This document shows positions 24,434 to 34,300 of a stretch of 64,000 bases of DNA, piece by piece (positions within the stretch are counted from its first letter, which is position 1; the number at the start of each line of letters is the position of its first letter). Source of the DNA: Clostridia bacterium (lineage in GTDB: Bacteria > Bacillota > Clostridia > Lachnospirales > Lachnospiraceae); the NCBI GenBank assembly GCA_910575245.1, contig CAJTEN010000026.1, positions 1 through 64,000 of the forward strand. Reading direction: 5' to 3'. The notes below the pieces were generated by a model. It had not been told where the DNA came from, did not search any database, and saw nothing but the letters and a program-made list of their open reading frames with translations. The translations under genes were made by a program, and so were the position numbers.

Positions 24434-27265
24434 CTACTGCTGCTCCACCGCTTCGGTCTTGATGATAAACTTCACACTGCCGTCCACATTCTCCGGAAGA
24501 CTGGTAAAGGTATTATACTCTTTGCCTGCATCAGCCACTGCTTTCAGCCTGTCAACCACGTCCTGCACGTCATCACCAAAAAGCTCCGTCAGCTTGCTGA
24601 TACCTTCTTCATCAAATTCAAACATTCCATTCAGCAATTCCAATGCACCCTCATCAAGGGTACCCATGCCGTCATCCAGGGTGATTGCCCCGTCTTTCAA
24701 TGTACCTACACCGTCTTTCAGGGTTCCGATCCCGTTATCCAGAGTCCGCATACCGTCATCCAGAGTCACCGCTCCATCACTCAGCGTTCCGGCTCCATCC
24801 TTCAACGTCCCGGCTCCGTCGTTCAATTTCGCCGTGCCCTCGATCAGCTGTCCGGTGCCGTTTTTCAATTCACCTGCACCTGCCTTTAACGCGTCGGCTC
24901 CCCTGGCCAGTTCACCCGCACCGCTATTCAGGCTGTCGATTCCGTTCTTCAGTTCATTGGCGCCACTGCTTAATTCCTTTGCTCCGTCAAGTGCGCTTTG
25001 TGTCCCGTTCGCCAGATCCCCGGCACCTTTCACAAGGGCAGTCATACCCGCGGTACTTTCCTGTGAATTGAGTGCGCCGGAAATCTCCTTCAGGTAATTA
25101 TCCATGTATGCCGCATAGGTAATCGCCGGTCCCCACTTCTGCATCAGAGCCATCTGCTCCTGTTGTATCTGATCCGCAGCGGCATCTGCCTGTGCGATCT
25201 CCTCTTCAAGTGTCGCCACCTGCATGGACCAGGCATCTACGGCCACCTGATATGCCGCAGCTTCCTGCACCGCGTTCTGATAAGCGTCCACCTTCTGCTG
25301 CAGGTTATCTGCGTCCACGGACTGCACCTGGACCGTATCCGTCTCTACCACTTCCTTCGTAACAACTCCTGTTCCTGTAATGGACTGTGTCTCTACCTCA
25401 GTATTCTCAACCACTGTCGCGCCTTCCCCGGATGTTTCTCCCTCTCCATCCTCTCCGGCTTCTTTCGCGGAGCCTTCCGTTACAGTCCTTGTTGTCGTAT
25501 ACACCGGCGCTTCTACCGTTACGTCCACATAGCTTTCTTCTTCATGGGTACCGGTCACCCTTTCAAATTCCTGCGTACTTCCCTGGCTGGCCGCAATCAG
25601 CTCCGCCTGTGCTGCCTGCACCCGTTCCTGGGCCGCCGCCAGATTCGCACTGGAATTATTCAGTTCCTCCTGAGCCTGCGCTTTTTGCTGCTGCAGCTTC
25701 GACAGAAGAGCATTATAGAACGGATCCGCCAGTCCGTCCTGGCTGCTTGCACTCTTAAGCGACTCATTAAGCAGACAGGAAAGCTGCAGTAAAGTGCTGG
25801 GATTTGCCGCATCAAAATCGGCAGAGGAACCTACCGGTGTACCAATCTTTGCCTGCAGCATACCCATCTGCGCTGCCACCTGATTCACACCGCCCTGTAC
25901 AAGAAGCGCGCCGTTATTCAGGTTCTCAGCCCCTGCCACAAGACTCCCTGTACCGGCAGCCAGCTTGCTGCTTCCATCCTTCAGGGCACTTGTTCCCTCT
26001 GTCAGCTTGCCTGCACCGTCCTTAAGCGTTGCCGTCCCGTCATAGAGTGCCAAGGCGCCGTTATTTAACAAACCGGATTTCTCATACAATTCCTGCGTAC
26101 CGTCTTTCAACTGAGAAGCGCCGTCCCTAAGCTGCGATGCACCATCCTTAAGCTGAGACGCACCGCTTTGCAGCTGCCCGCTGCCATCCTTCAGTTCCAC
26201 GGCTCCGTCCCACAAATCCTTCGTGCCCGACACTAATTCCACCGTACCGTCCTTAAGCTGCCCACTGCCGTCCTTCAATTCCGCAGTGCCGTCTTTCAGC
26301 TTATCCGTCGCATCCCTAAGTTCATCCATGGAATTATTCAGCTCGGAGAGATCCAGGGAATCAGTCAGTTCAATATCTGAGAGAACATCGCTCATGGCTA
26401 CGGTCATGGTCATCCCCAGCCCGAAGCAGTCCGTATCCGCCGATACCTCGATATATTCCGGAATCTCCAGTTCCTTCAGCTCCTCGTTTTCTTCCGTATC
26501 TTCCAGCTTATCCTTAAGTTCATCCGCATCGATGCTTTCTTTCAGCCCCGGAAATGCCAGGCCTACCACAATACTGTTATTTCCTTCCGAGAGAAGCCTT
26601 GCATTCGTCACTTCGATATTGGAAAAGGTGTCCTGCGGCAGAATCATACCGGATATCATGGCAAAAGGTATCTTGATCTCCTGTTCTCTGCCGCCGATCT
26701 CAACTTTTCTTGTTTCCTTGTTCTCATAATCCATTCGTATCGTGACTCTTCCACTCTTTCCGGCCAACTCCGATGCGGAAATATCTTTGCCGTCCAGCTG
26801 ATAAGAAACCTTTACCTCCACCGGTACTTCTTTATCGGTGGAACCTCTGTAATAGATATCCGATCCGTCCGCCTGCCAGATAATCTTACCGTCCTGATCG
26901 GTCTCAAAGGTTTCATACCCTTTTACATTCTGAATGTCTTTCAGATCCGAACTGTCCGACAGGCTCTGCCCGCCATCACTGTTTTTCAGCCAGTCGCTGA
27001 CGATCACCCGGTCTACGCTCCCGTATGCATCCGCAAGTACGTAGACTGTTTCTTCCTTCCCTGCTTCGCTGCTGTGGGAAGGGCTTACCTGCGCGTTCAG
27101 CACGCCATTCAAAACCTGTTCCTGCTCCTCATCCGTTACCACTGTCTCCTGCGCTGCCTCTTCCTGCCCGCATCCCACAAGTCCCAGCACCATCGCCGAA
27201 CTTAATGTGAGACAAATCACTCTCTTCTGTGTTAGCTTTCTGCTTAGACTATTTTTCTTTATCAT
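24434..27265 (-). CDS. Large lipoprotein with X-X-X-Leu-X-X-Gly heptad repeats, partner of the MMPL pump
   Basis: A 943-residue exported lipoprotein: signal peptide with lipobox LVGC (Cys32), an N-terminal beta-rich domain (about 60-280), then a long array of seven-residue units of the type xxLxDGa/sgx (LKDGTAELKDGSGQ..., about 300-470), a central Ala/Gln-rich coiled coil (about 520-700), and a second heptad array (about 735-890). These repeats are the TIGR03057-type motif of YhgE/Pip-like proteins. Unlike YhgE it has no membrane domain of its own. It lies 160 bp downstream of the MMPL permease, so it probably forms its extracytoplasmic partner. The repeats are prone to recombination. Confidence 0.8.
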   Translation of the reverse strand: MIKKNSLSRKLTQKRVICLTLSSAMVLGLVGCGQEEAAQETVVTDEEQEQVLNGVLNAQVSPSHSSEAGKEETVYVLADAYGSVDRVIVSDWLKNSDGGQSLSDSSDLKDIQNVKGYETFETDQDGKIIWQADGSDIYYRGSTDKEVPVEVKVSYQLDGKDISASELAGKSGRVTIRMDYENKETRKVEIGGREQEIKIPFAMISGMILPQDTFSNIEVTNARLLSEGNNSIVVGLAFPGLKESIDADELKDKLEDTEENEELKELEIPEYIEVSADTDCFGLGMTMTVAMSDVLSDIELTDSLDLSELNNSMDELRDATDKLKDGTAELKDGSGQLKDGTVELVSGTKDLWDGAVELKDGSGQLQSGASQLKDGASQLRDGASQLKDGTQELYEKSGLLNNGALALYDGTATLKDGAGKLTEGTSALKDGSSKLAAGTGSLVAGAENLNNGALLVQGGVNQVAAQMGMLQAKIGTPVGSSADFDAANPSTLLQLSCLLNESLKSASSQDGLADPFYNALLSKLQQQKAQAQEELNNSSANLAAAQERVQAAQAELIAASQGSTQEFERVTGTHEEESYVDVTVEAPVYTTTRTVTEGSAKEAGEDGEGETSGEGATVVENTEVETQSITGTGVVTKEVVETDTVQVQSVDADNLQQKVDAYQNAVQEAAAYQVAVDAWSMQVATLEEEIAQADAAADQIQQEQMALMQKWGPAITYAAYMDNYLKEISGALNSQESTAGMTALVKGAGDLANGTQSALDGAKELSSGANELKNGIDSLNSGAGELARGADALKAGAGELKNGTGQLIEGTAKLNDGAGTLKDGAGTLSDGAVTLDDGMRTLDNGIGTLKDGVGTLKDGAITLDDGMGTLDEGALELLNGMFEFDEEGISKLTELFGDDVQDVVDRLKAVADAGKEYNTFTSLPENVDGSVKFIIKTEAVEQQ

Positions 27266-27376
27266 ATTAATACCTCCTGCTCTATGTTAATTATCTTCCT
27301 TGTTTCTTGTTCCCATATTAATCCGGGGTCCAGACTTTTCATACATGGCATCCATGCTGCTGCCGACGGCACACAA

Positions 27377-27405
27377 TACAGGGAAGCCGAAAAGCTGAAC
27401 TGTTA
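27377..27405. repeat. Unoccupied counterpart of the miniature-element insertion site
   Basis: The segment ACAGGGAAGCC...AGCTGAACTGTTACG matches the two flanks of the element at 16712-16900 when they are joined with one copy of the 10-bp repeat removed. It lies between the MMPL and lipoprotein genes. Confidence 0.65.
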
Positions 27406-27425
27406 CGGCCGGATGCTTTCGGATA

Positions 27426-29522
27426 TTATCCTCTGGCATGATCAGCACAGTAGGTCTGCACACCCTTCTGCACGGCCGCTTTCTTCCTGATAATAATCCT
27501 GTCAAATATCATAAACATGGACGGTAATATGAAAATAACCGATACCATACTAATCAGCGCGCCTCTTGCCATCAGCGTGCATAGGGAGCTTATCATATCA
27601 ATGTTCGAATATAATCCCACGCCGAAGGTAGCCGCAAAGAAGGACAATGCACTGACCACAATCGATTTCACGCTGCTCTGGCATGCAATCGTGACGGCCT
27701 CCCTCTTCTCCACCCCGTCATACCGCTCTTTCCTGTATCTGGTTGTCATCAGTATCGCGTAGTCCACCGTAGCTCCCAGCTGGATCGTTCCGATGACTAC
27801 CGAGGCGATAAACGGAATCTGTGTTCCTGTATAGTAAGGAATTCCCATATTGACGAAGATCGCCATCTCTATGACAGAAACCAGGATCACCGGCAGCGAA
27901 ACCGACTTAAATACCAGCAGGATAATCAAGAAAATAACACCGACCGAAACCACGCTGACCGTATTGAAATCCTTGTCGGTAATCTCGATCAGATCCTTAG
28001 TGCAGGGCGCCTCACCTACCAGCATCCCCTTACTGTCGTAGGCCTTGCAGATAGCGCTGAGACTTCTGCACTGATCGTTGACCTCCTCGGAAGCCACTTT
28101 ATACTGGGACCCTACCAGAAGGAGCTGCCAGTTTTCACTCATAAGCGCTCCCTTAAGGCTGTCAGGAATCAGTTCGTCGGGAATGGAATCCCCTTTCACG
28201 GCATTCAGTCCCAGTACCCAGTTCACACCGCCCACTGCCTTCATCTCGTCTGCCATGCTCTTCACATCCTTCGCAGGAAGACCGGCCCGCAGCAGAAGCA
28301 TATGTGTCGCATTCATATCGAAATCTTCATTCAGTTTTTCATTGGCTATGATACTGGCAAGATCCTTCGGCAGGGTCTCATCCAGATTGTAATACACAGT
28401 AGTATTCTTATACCCGAATATGGCCGGAAACAAAGCCGCCACAAACAGAAGCACAAATATTCTGTAATGCTTTGTCACAAAATCTCCCACGCCCTTCATA
28501 TCCGGCAGCAGCGCTTTGTGTTTCGTCTTTACCAGAGCCTTGTCAAACACAAGGATCATGGATGGAAGAACAGTCACACATGTGATAACACCGAAAACCA
28601 CGCCTTTGGCCATCACCACGCCCAGATCCATACCCAGCGTAAAGCTCATGAAGCAAAGAGCAATAAATCCTGCCACCGTTGTCATGGAACTGCTCACCAC
28701 TGAGGTAATCGTCTCACTGATTGCTATCGCCATTGCTTCCTTATTATCGGCCGCCCCCTGTTTGTTCTCCTGATAGCTGTGCCACAGGAAAATGGAATAA
28801 TCCATGGTGACTCCCAGCTGCAGGACCGCGCTGAGCGCTTTGGTAATATAAGAAATCTCTCCCATGAATACATTGCTGCCCAGGTTATACAGGATTGCCA
28901 TTCCTATACTCATAAGGAAGAGAAAAGGAATCAGGAAAGAATCCATGGTGAGCGACAATACCAGACAGGAAAGCAGCACCGCGATGCAGACATAGATTGG
29001 CGCCTCTCTTTCCGAAAGATTCTTCGTATCTGTCACCACTGCCGACATCCCGCTTAAGAAGCAATTCTTATCGGCCACCTTCCGGATATTCTCTATCGCT
29101 TCCATTGTTCCGTCCGCAGATGTGGTCTCATCGAATATGATCGCCATCATGGTAGCATCGCCACTGTTAAAAGCCTCGTAAATCCCATCCGGCATTAACT
29201 CCATCGGAACCGAGATATCCATGACCGTGTCATACCAGATCACCTTCTCCACATGCTCGACCTGTTCAATCTCCTGCTTCAGGCGTACAACATCCTTCGG
29301 CTCCATGCCCTCCACCACAAACATGGAGAAGGCCCCTGTTCCGAATTCGTCTACCAGAATATCCTGTCCCACCATGGTCTCGATATCTCTGGGAAGATAC
29401 GAGAGAATATCATAGTTGACCCTGGTATTCACATAGCCCAGCAGAGACGGAATCAGAAGCGCCAGCCCCAAAAGCAGGATCGGTATTCTTAGTTGAACCA
29501 CCTTTCTTCCGAATTTTTCCAT
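27426..29522 (-). CDS. MMPL/RND-family transporter
   Basis: An RND-superfamily permease of the MMPL/HAE3 type, about 698 residues, with two repeats of one helix, a large extracytoplasmic loop and five helices. Helix-4-like motifs are visible: LQLGVTMDYSIFLWHSYQE in the first half and IQLGATVDYAILMTTRYRKER in the second, both with the conserved Asp. Likely cargo is lipids, amphiphilic peptides or drugs; this is not resolvable here. The ATG at 29522 is preferred (AAGGAG 8 nt upstream). The promoter is bracketed by two TetR-type operators. The downstream lipoprotein is expected to act with it. Confidence 0.88.
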   Translation of the reverse strand: MEKFGRKVVQLRIPILLLGLALLIPSLLGYVNTRVNYDILSYLPRDIETMVGQDILVDEFGTGAFSMFVVEGMEPKDVVRLKQEIEQVEHVEKVIWYDTVMDISVPMELMPDGIYEAFNSGDATMMAIIFDETTSADGTMEAIENIRKVADKNCFLSGMSAVVTDTKNLSEREAPIYVCIAVLLSCLVLSLTMDSFLIPFLFLMSIGMAILYNLGSNVFMGEISYITKALSAVLQLGVTMDYSIFLWHSYQENKQGAADNKEAMAIAISETITSVVSSSMTTVAGFIALCFMSFTLGMDLGVVMAKGVVFGVITCVTVLPSMILVFDKALVKTKHKALLPDMKGVGDFVTKHYRIFVLLFVAALFPAIFGYKNTTVYYNLDETLPKDLASIIANEKLNEDFDMNATHMLLLRAGLPAKDVKSMADEMKAVGGVNWVLGLNAVKGDSIPDELIPDSLKGALMSENWQLLLVGSQYKVASEEVNDQCRSLSAICKAYDSKGMLVGEAPCTKDLIEITDKDFNTVSVVSVGVIFLIILLVFKSVSLPVILVSVIEMAIFVNMGIPYYTGTQIPFIASVVIGTIQLGATVDYAILMTTRYRKERYDGVEKREAVTIACQSSVKSIVVSALSFFAATFGVGLYSNIDMISSLCTLMARGALISMVSVIFILPSMFMIFDRIIIRKKAAVQKGVQTYCADHARG

Positions 29523-29545
29523 AATACACACTCCTTTTCCATTTA

Positions 29546-29603
29546 TGACTTTTGGTCATTTTTATTCTTATTCAGTATTATACTCAAAAATGACTTTTGG
29601 TCA
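29546..29603. promoter_or_regulatory. Two TetR-type operators overlapping the MMPL promoter
   Basis: Identical 13-bp sites TGACTTTTGGTCA at 29546-29558 and 29591-29603, each with AATGAC/GTCATT-type symmetry. Between and overlapping them on the minus strand is the promoter TTGACC (29599-29604), 16-bp spacer, TATAAT (29577-29582). One site covers the -35 and the other lies just past the start of transcription, so bound repressor would block the MMPL operon. Confidence 0.8.
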
Positions 29604-29780
29604 ATATTTTTTTCGTAAAAGAATCCTGAAAAGTATAAAAAAAATATAAACTTGAAAAATCATTGATTTTTTGACAGCTTACTTTATAATTATCGTAAAT
29701 AACAAACAGGATGGCTGTTTGCGATAACCTTCCGGGGATACGTCATTTCAGAAGCCATGCCTGATAAAAATGAGGATACT

Positions 29781-30377
29781 ATGGGAAAATCGGAACTGAA
29801 TAAACAGAAGAAACGGGAAGCTCTTCTAAACACTGCCTTTGAATTATTTACAACACAGGGAACCAATAAGACAACGATCAATAACATCGTAGAGGCTGCC
29901 GGTGTGGCGAAAGGAACTTTCTATCTATATTTTAAAGACAAATATGACATCCGTAATAAGCTGATCGCCCATAAGGCCAGCCGCATCTTCTCCATTGCCG
30001 ATGAAGCCCTGTCCAAAACACAGCTGACCGAGCTGGATGACCGGATTATTTTTCTTGCCGATAACATTATTGAGCAGTTTAATGCGGACAAGTCTCTTCT
30101 CAACTTTATTTCCAAAAATTTAAGCTGGGGGATATTTAAAAATGAGCTGATCGCTTCCGGAGACAGTTATGATGTGGATTTCTATAATATTTACACTGTT
30201 CTGGAGAATTCCCCCAGAACCTTTAAGAACCCTGAGATTCTTCTGTTTATGATCGTTGAATTCGTCAGTTCTACCTGTTACAGTTCTATCCTGTATGGTG
30301 AACCGACGGGAATCGAGGAACTGAAGCCTTATATCTTTGAAGCCATTCGGCAAATTATTAAGAGCCAGGAGCTTTGA
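29781..30377 (+). CDS. TetR-family repressor of the MMPL operon
   Basis: 198 residues. The N-terminal HTH is typical: REALLNTAFELFTTQGTNKTTINNIVEAAGVAKGTFYLYFKDKYDIRNKL. The C-terminal ligand domain is family-specific. ATG at 29781 (GAGG about 6 nt upstream) is preferred to the ATG 8 codons earlier, which lacks a ribosome site. The gene is divergent from the MMPL operon, whose promoter carries twin palindromes suited to a TetR dimer. Confidence 0.9.
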   Translation: MGKSELNKQKKREALLNTAFELFTTQGTNKTTINNIVEAAGVAKGTFYLYFKDKYDIRNKLIAHKASRIFSIADEALSKTQLTELDDRIIFLADNIIEQFNADKSLLNFISKNLSWGIFKNELIASGDSYDVDFYNIYTVLENSPRTFKNPEILLFMIVEFVSSTCYSSILYGEPTGIEELKPYIFEAIRQIIKSQEL

Positions 30378-30387
30378 CCTGGCTCTT
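30360..30387. terminator. Terminator hairpin shared by tetR and the convergent DUF3791 gene
   Basis: AAGAGCCAGG/CCTGGCTCTT around an 8-nt loop that contains the tetR stop codon. Neither side has a strong T-tract. Confidence 0.6.
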
Positions 30388-30396
30388 GATCAATCA

Positions 30397-30840
30397 TCAA
30401 TCCATCAAATATCCCGCCTCATAAGAGCATTCCAGATAGCTGGGATTCTGATAATAAATATCTGTCTGAAAATCAGATATTTTATCACTGATAAAGGAGG
30501 AAAAGATTTTCAGTAATTCATCCACCTCTCTCCCGGGTTCCGCACAGTCTTCAATCATGGTACAATACAGCTTTCCAATATCCTGAAAGCTGGGGATCGT
30601 ATATTTACATTCTGTAATCGTATCAAAATTTCCTTCCGGAATCTTATACTGCTCTATTACTTCATCGCTTACCTGCTCGAAAGAAAGACAATGATTTACC
30701 TCTGCATCAAATAACTGCTTTTCAACGCCTCTCCTGCCAAGCGCTTCCGTAATAACTCCACGTTTATTATTCGTCTGGCGGGCAATATATTCAATCAATG
30801 AACATACATAAAACAAATCATTCTTTTCTTTTTCGGTCAT
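30397..30840 (-). CDS. DUF3791-like protein, partner of the DUF3990 gene
   Basis: About 147 residues. The N-terminal MTEKEKNDLFYVCSLIEYIARQTNNKRGVITEALGRRGVEKQLFDAEVNH resembles the short DUF3791 proteins found next to DUF3990 in gut Firmicutes. A longer C-terminal acidic part (about 80-147) is unlike the usual short form. It overlaps the upstream gene by 23 bp. The start is uncertain: GTG at 30852, TTG at 30846 or ATG at 30840, with AGGAG just upstream. Presumed antitoxin-like role by pairing only. Confidence 0.6.
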   Translation of the reverse strand: MTEKEKNDLFYVCSLIEYIARQTNNKRGVITEALGRRGVEKQLFDAEVNHCLSFEQVSDEVIEQYKIPEGNFDTITECKYTIPSFQDIGKLYCTMIEDCAEPGREVDELLKIFSSFISDKISDFQTDIYYQNPSYLECSYEAGYLMD

Positions 30841-31291
30841 AGACAATCTCACTCCTGTTATAAGTCAAACAATTTATCGCCGATAATGTATGAAAACTCA
30901 TCTGATGTGTCGGATACCTGAATTCCGCCAATACCCAAAACTGCTTTCGGTTAATTCTTCCTGCCAGAAAATCATTCACATAATTCCAGATGGTATCATT
31001 CGCCATCGGACCCTCTACAATATCATATTGGTGGGTTTTTCCGCTTCTGCATTTTGCAATAAAGTCAAGCCACTCATCCGTCATGCAGTCAAACTTCAAA
31101 ACAGACAGCTTATCATCTGGCTCGTAAGAATAAAAATTGATAACCGGCTCCCCTTCACCACGATTGGCCCACCGCACTGCCTGCTCAAAATTATTCGTAC
31201 AATAGAATCCCCATGAAAAATCCTTCGTATACCTTGTCTTTCGTATCTCCGGAAATTCAACCGTTTCTTTGCCTGCATGATAAAGAATCAT
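30818..31291 (-). CDS. DUF3990 protein, putative ADP-ribosyltransferase-like toxin
   Basis: 157 residues. The DUF3990 pattern is clear: MILYHAG at the start, KDFSWGFYCTNNFEQAVRWANR (about 23-44), INFYSY, and PTHQMSFHT near the end (about 127-135). H5, Y30 and Q130 are spaced like an ART H-Y-[EQ] triad, which is inference. AGAGGTG precedes the ATG at 31291; the frame is open further up. Gene order toxin-like then DUF3791, overlapping, fits a two-gene module. No mobile genes are adjacent. Confidence 0.65.
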   Translation of the reverse strand: MILYHAGKETVEFPEIRKTRYTKDFSWGFYCTNNFEQAVRWANRGEGEPVINFYSYEPDDKLSVLKFDCMTDEWLDFIAKCRSGKTHQYDIVEGPMANDTIWNYVNDFLAGRINRKQFWVLAEFRYPTHQMSFHTLSAINCLTYNRSEIVYDRKRKE

Positions 31292-31380
31292 AGTAACTGT
31301 CACCTCTAAAAAACGCCTCACGGAATATTGACCGTGAATAGCAACGTTAAATTTCATTGCATAAAATTACAGATTGCAAA

Positions 31381-34300
31381 CTATTCCATAAAGTAAGCAA
31401 CTCCCGACTCAAATATTTTCAGATCCTGCTCCCCATAAATATTCACGGCCACGCCGTCTCCTCTTCTCTCGGAATGTGCCATCTTACCAAGGCACCGTCC
31501 GTCCGGAGAGGTAATGCCCTCGATGGACGCATAGGAACCGTTGATATTCCACTCTTCATCCATGGACACGTTACCGTCGATATCCGCATACTGCGTTGCA
31601 ACCTGTCCGCCCTCAAAAAGCCTGTCAATCCATTCCTGCGGTGCGACGAAGCGTCCCTCGCCGTGGGAAGCCGGGTTTACATAAGTATTCCCCAGTACGG
31701 CTCCCTGTAACCAGGGAGACTTGTTGGAAACCACCTTAATATATGCCATCTTCGAGATATGGCGGTTCACGGTATTAAAGGTCAGCGTAGGAGAATCCTC
31801 CTTCTGTCCCCTGATCTCGCCGTAAGGCACCAGTCCCAGTTTGATCAGTGCCTGGAAACCATTGCAGATCCCCAGCGCCAGGCCGTCTCTCTCATTCAGC
31901 AACCGGCTGACAGCCTCCTTCATCTTCTCATTCTGGAACGCAGTCGCAAAGAACTTAGCCGATCCGTCCGGCTCATCCCCTGCGGAGAAGCCGCCGGGGA
32001 ACATGATAATCTGTGCCTGTCCAATGGCCTTTTCAAATACATCCACGCTCTCTCTGATATCCTCTGCCGTCAGGTTCTTAAACACCTTCGTGATCACATC
32101 CGCTCCCGCTCTCCCGAAAGCCGCCGCACTGTCATACTCGCAGTTCGTACCCGGGAATACCGGAATAAACACGGTCGGTCTTGCCACTTTATGCTTACAC
32201 ACATAGATATCTTTCGTTTCATACAGACCAGAATCCACTTTACTCTTATCCTGGCCAGCCGTGTACGGAAATACCTTGTCCAGCTTGTCTGTCCAGGCCT
32301 TCAGGGCTTCCTCCATGGTAATATGCACAGCTCCGCAGGTAAATACCGGCTCGTCAGTTACCGTTCCGATGACAGTATACTCCAGATTTCTGCCGTTTCC
32401 TGCCACAATCTCTTCCGATCCCGGTGTGTTCTCTCCTCCTGCCGTATCCTTAGCCCGTCCCGCGAGCTTGGCAACAGCCTCCGCGGGCATCTCAGCCAGA
32501 ATTTCACCCAGCCCGTTATCAAAAAGCATCTCCGCCGCAAGACCGCTCTCCACTGTCACACCCAGCTTGTTGCCGAAAGCCATCTTAGCGATCGCCGCCG
32601 CTGCACCCTTAGCATCCAATGCGTATGCCGCCGTGATCTTCTTCTCTGCCATAAGCGCCAGGATGCTGTCATACACTCTCATCACATCCTTATAGACGGG
32701 CAGATCGTACTCGTCCTTCTTAATATGGAAACGGACCAGCTTATCGCCTGCCTTCTTAAGCTCCGGTGTAACCATATTCTGCTTCTTGCTGATGTCCACC
32801 GCAAATGATACTAACGTAGGCGGCACATCAATATCATTGAACGTGCCGGACATGGAATCCTTGCCGCCGATAGACGGCAGGCCATATCCCATCTGCGCAT
32901 CATAAGCGCCTAACAGCGCTGCAAAAGGCTGGCTCCAACGGCCAGGCTCCCCGCTCATTCTCCGGAAATATTCCTGGAAGGTGAACCGGATAGTCTTATA
33001 ATCCCCGCCATTCGCCACAATCTTCGCCATGGATTCCGTCACGGCATAAACAGCACCGTGATAGGGACTCCAACTGGATAAACAGGGATCAAACCCGTAG
33101 CTCATCATAGTTACCGTATCGGTTTTCCCCTTTAAAACAGGCAGTTTGGCAACCATCGCCTGTGTCTCCGTCAGCTGGTACTTCCCGCCGTAAGGCATAT
33201 AGACACTGCCTGCGCCGATGGATGCATCGAACATCTCCACCAGCCCCTTCTGAGAACAGACATTCAGGTCGTTCAAAAGGGTAAGCCATGCTTTCTTCAC
33301 ATCCCCTGCCGCCACTGCCTCTGCTACCGCCGGTATGGCGATTTTTTTCAGATAATTCTCCTTCTCTTCAGGAATTTCCACTGCCACCGCAGTCTCCTGG
33401 TGCGCCCCGTTGGTATCCAGGAAAGCCCTGGCAATATCAACGATCTTTCTGCCGCGCCATTTCAACACCAGTCTCGGTTCCTTCGTCACCACCGCAACTT
33501 CCACCGCTTCCAGGTTCTCTTCCGCCGCATAGCCTAAGAATGCTTCCACATCCTTCGGTGCAACCACCACAGCCATTCTCTCCTGGGATTCGGAAATCGC
33601 CAGCTCCGTACCATCCAGCCCCGCATATTTCTTCGGCACTTTATCCAGATCCACTACCAGGCCATCCGCCAGCTCGCCAATGGCTACGGAGACACCGCCT
33701 GCGCCGAAGTCATTACATTTCTTGATCAGCCTGCTCACTTCTTCGCGGCGGAACAGCCTCTGGATCTTACGCTCGGTTGGCGCATTTCCTTTCTGCACCT
33801 CAGCGCCGCAGGTCTCAATCGAACTTTCCGTATGCACCTTAGAGGAACCCGTGGCGCCGCCGCAGCCGTCACGTCCGGTTCTTCCGCCTAACAGGATGAT
33901 GATATCGTCCGGATCGGAAGTCTCACGGATTACATTCTTCCTGGGCGCCGCACCCATGACCGCGCCAATCTCCATTCTCTTGGCCACATAATCCGGATGA
34001 TAGATTTCCTTCACCAACCCTGTGGCAAGACCGATCTGGTTGCCATAAGAAGAATAACCGCTGGCCGCACCGCGCACCAGTTTCTTCTGGGACAGCTTGC
34101 CCTTCAGCGTATCCGCCACCGGAACCGTAGGATCTGCCGCACCCGTAACGCGCATTGCCTGGTATACATAGCCACGGCCAGACAACGGATCCCGGATCGC
34201 TCCGCCCAGACAGGTAGCCGCACCGCCGAAAGGCTCAATCTCCGTGGGATGGTTGTGTGTCTCATTTTTAAAGAAGACAAGCCACTCCTCTGTAACCGGC

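Noticed and set aside
24685..26320. Repetitive DNA in the heptad lipoprotein as a possible satellite
   Set aside because: Repeats follow the seven-codon protein period with synonymous changes, so they are coding repeats.
31759..32808. 349-codon open frame opposite purL
   Set aside because: Antisense shadow of the conserved PurL coding region with no recognisable protein features.
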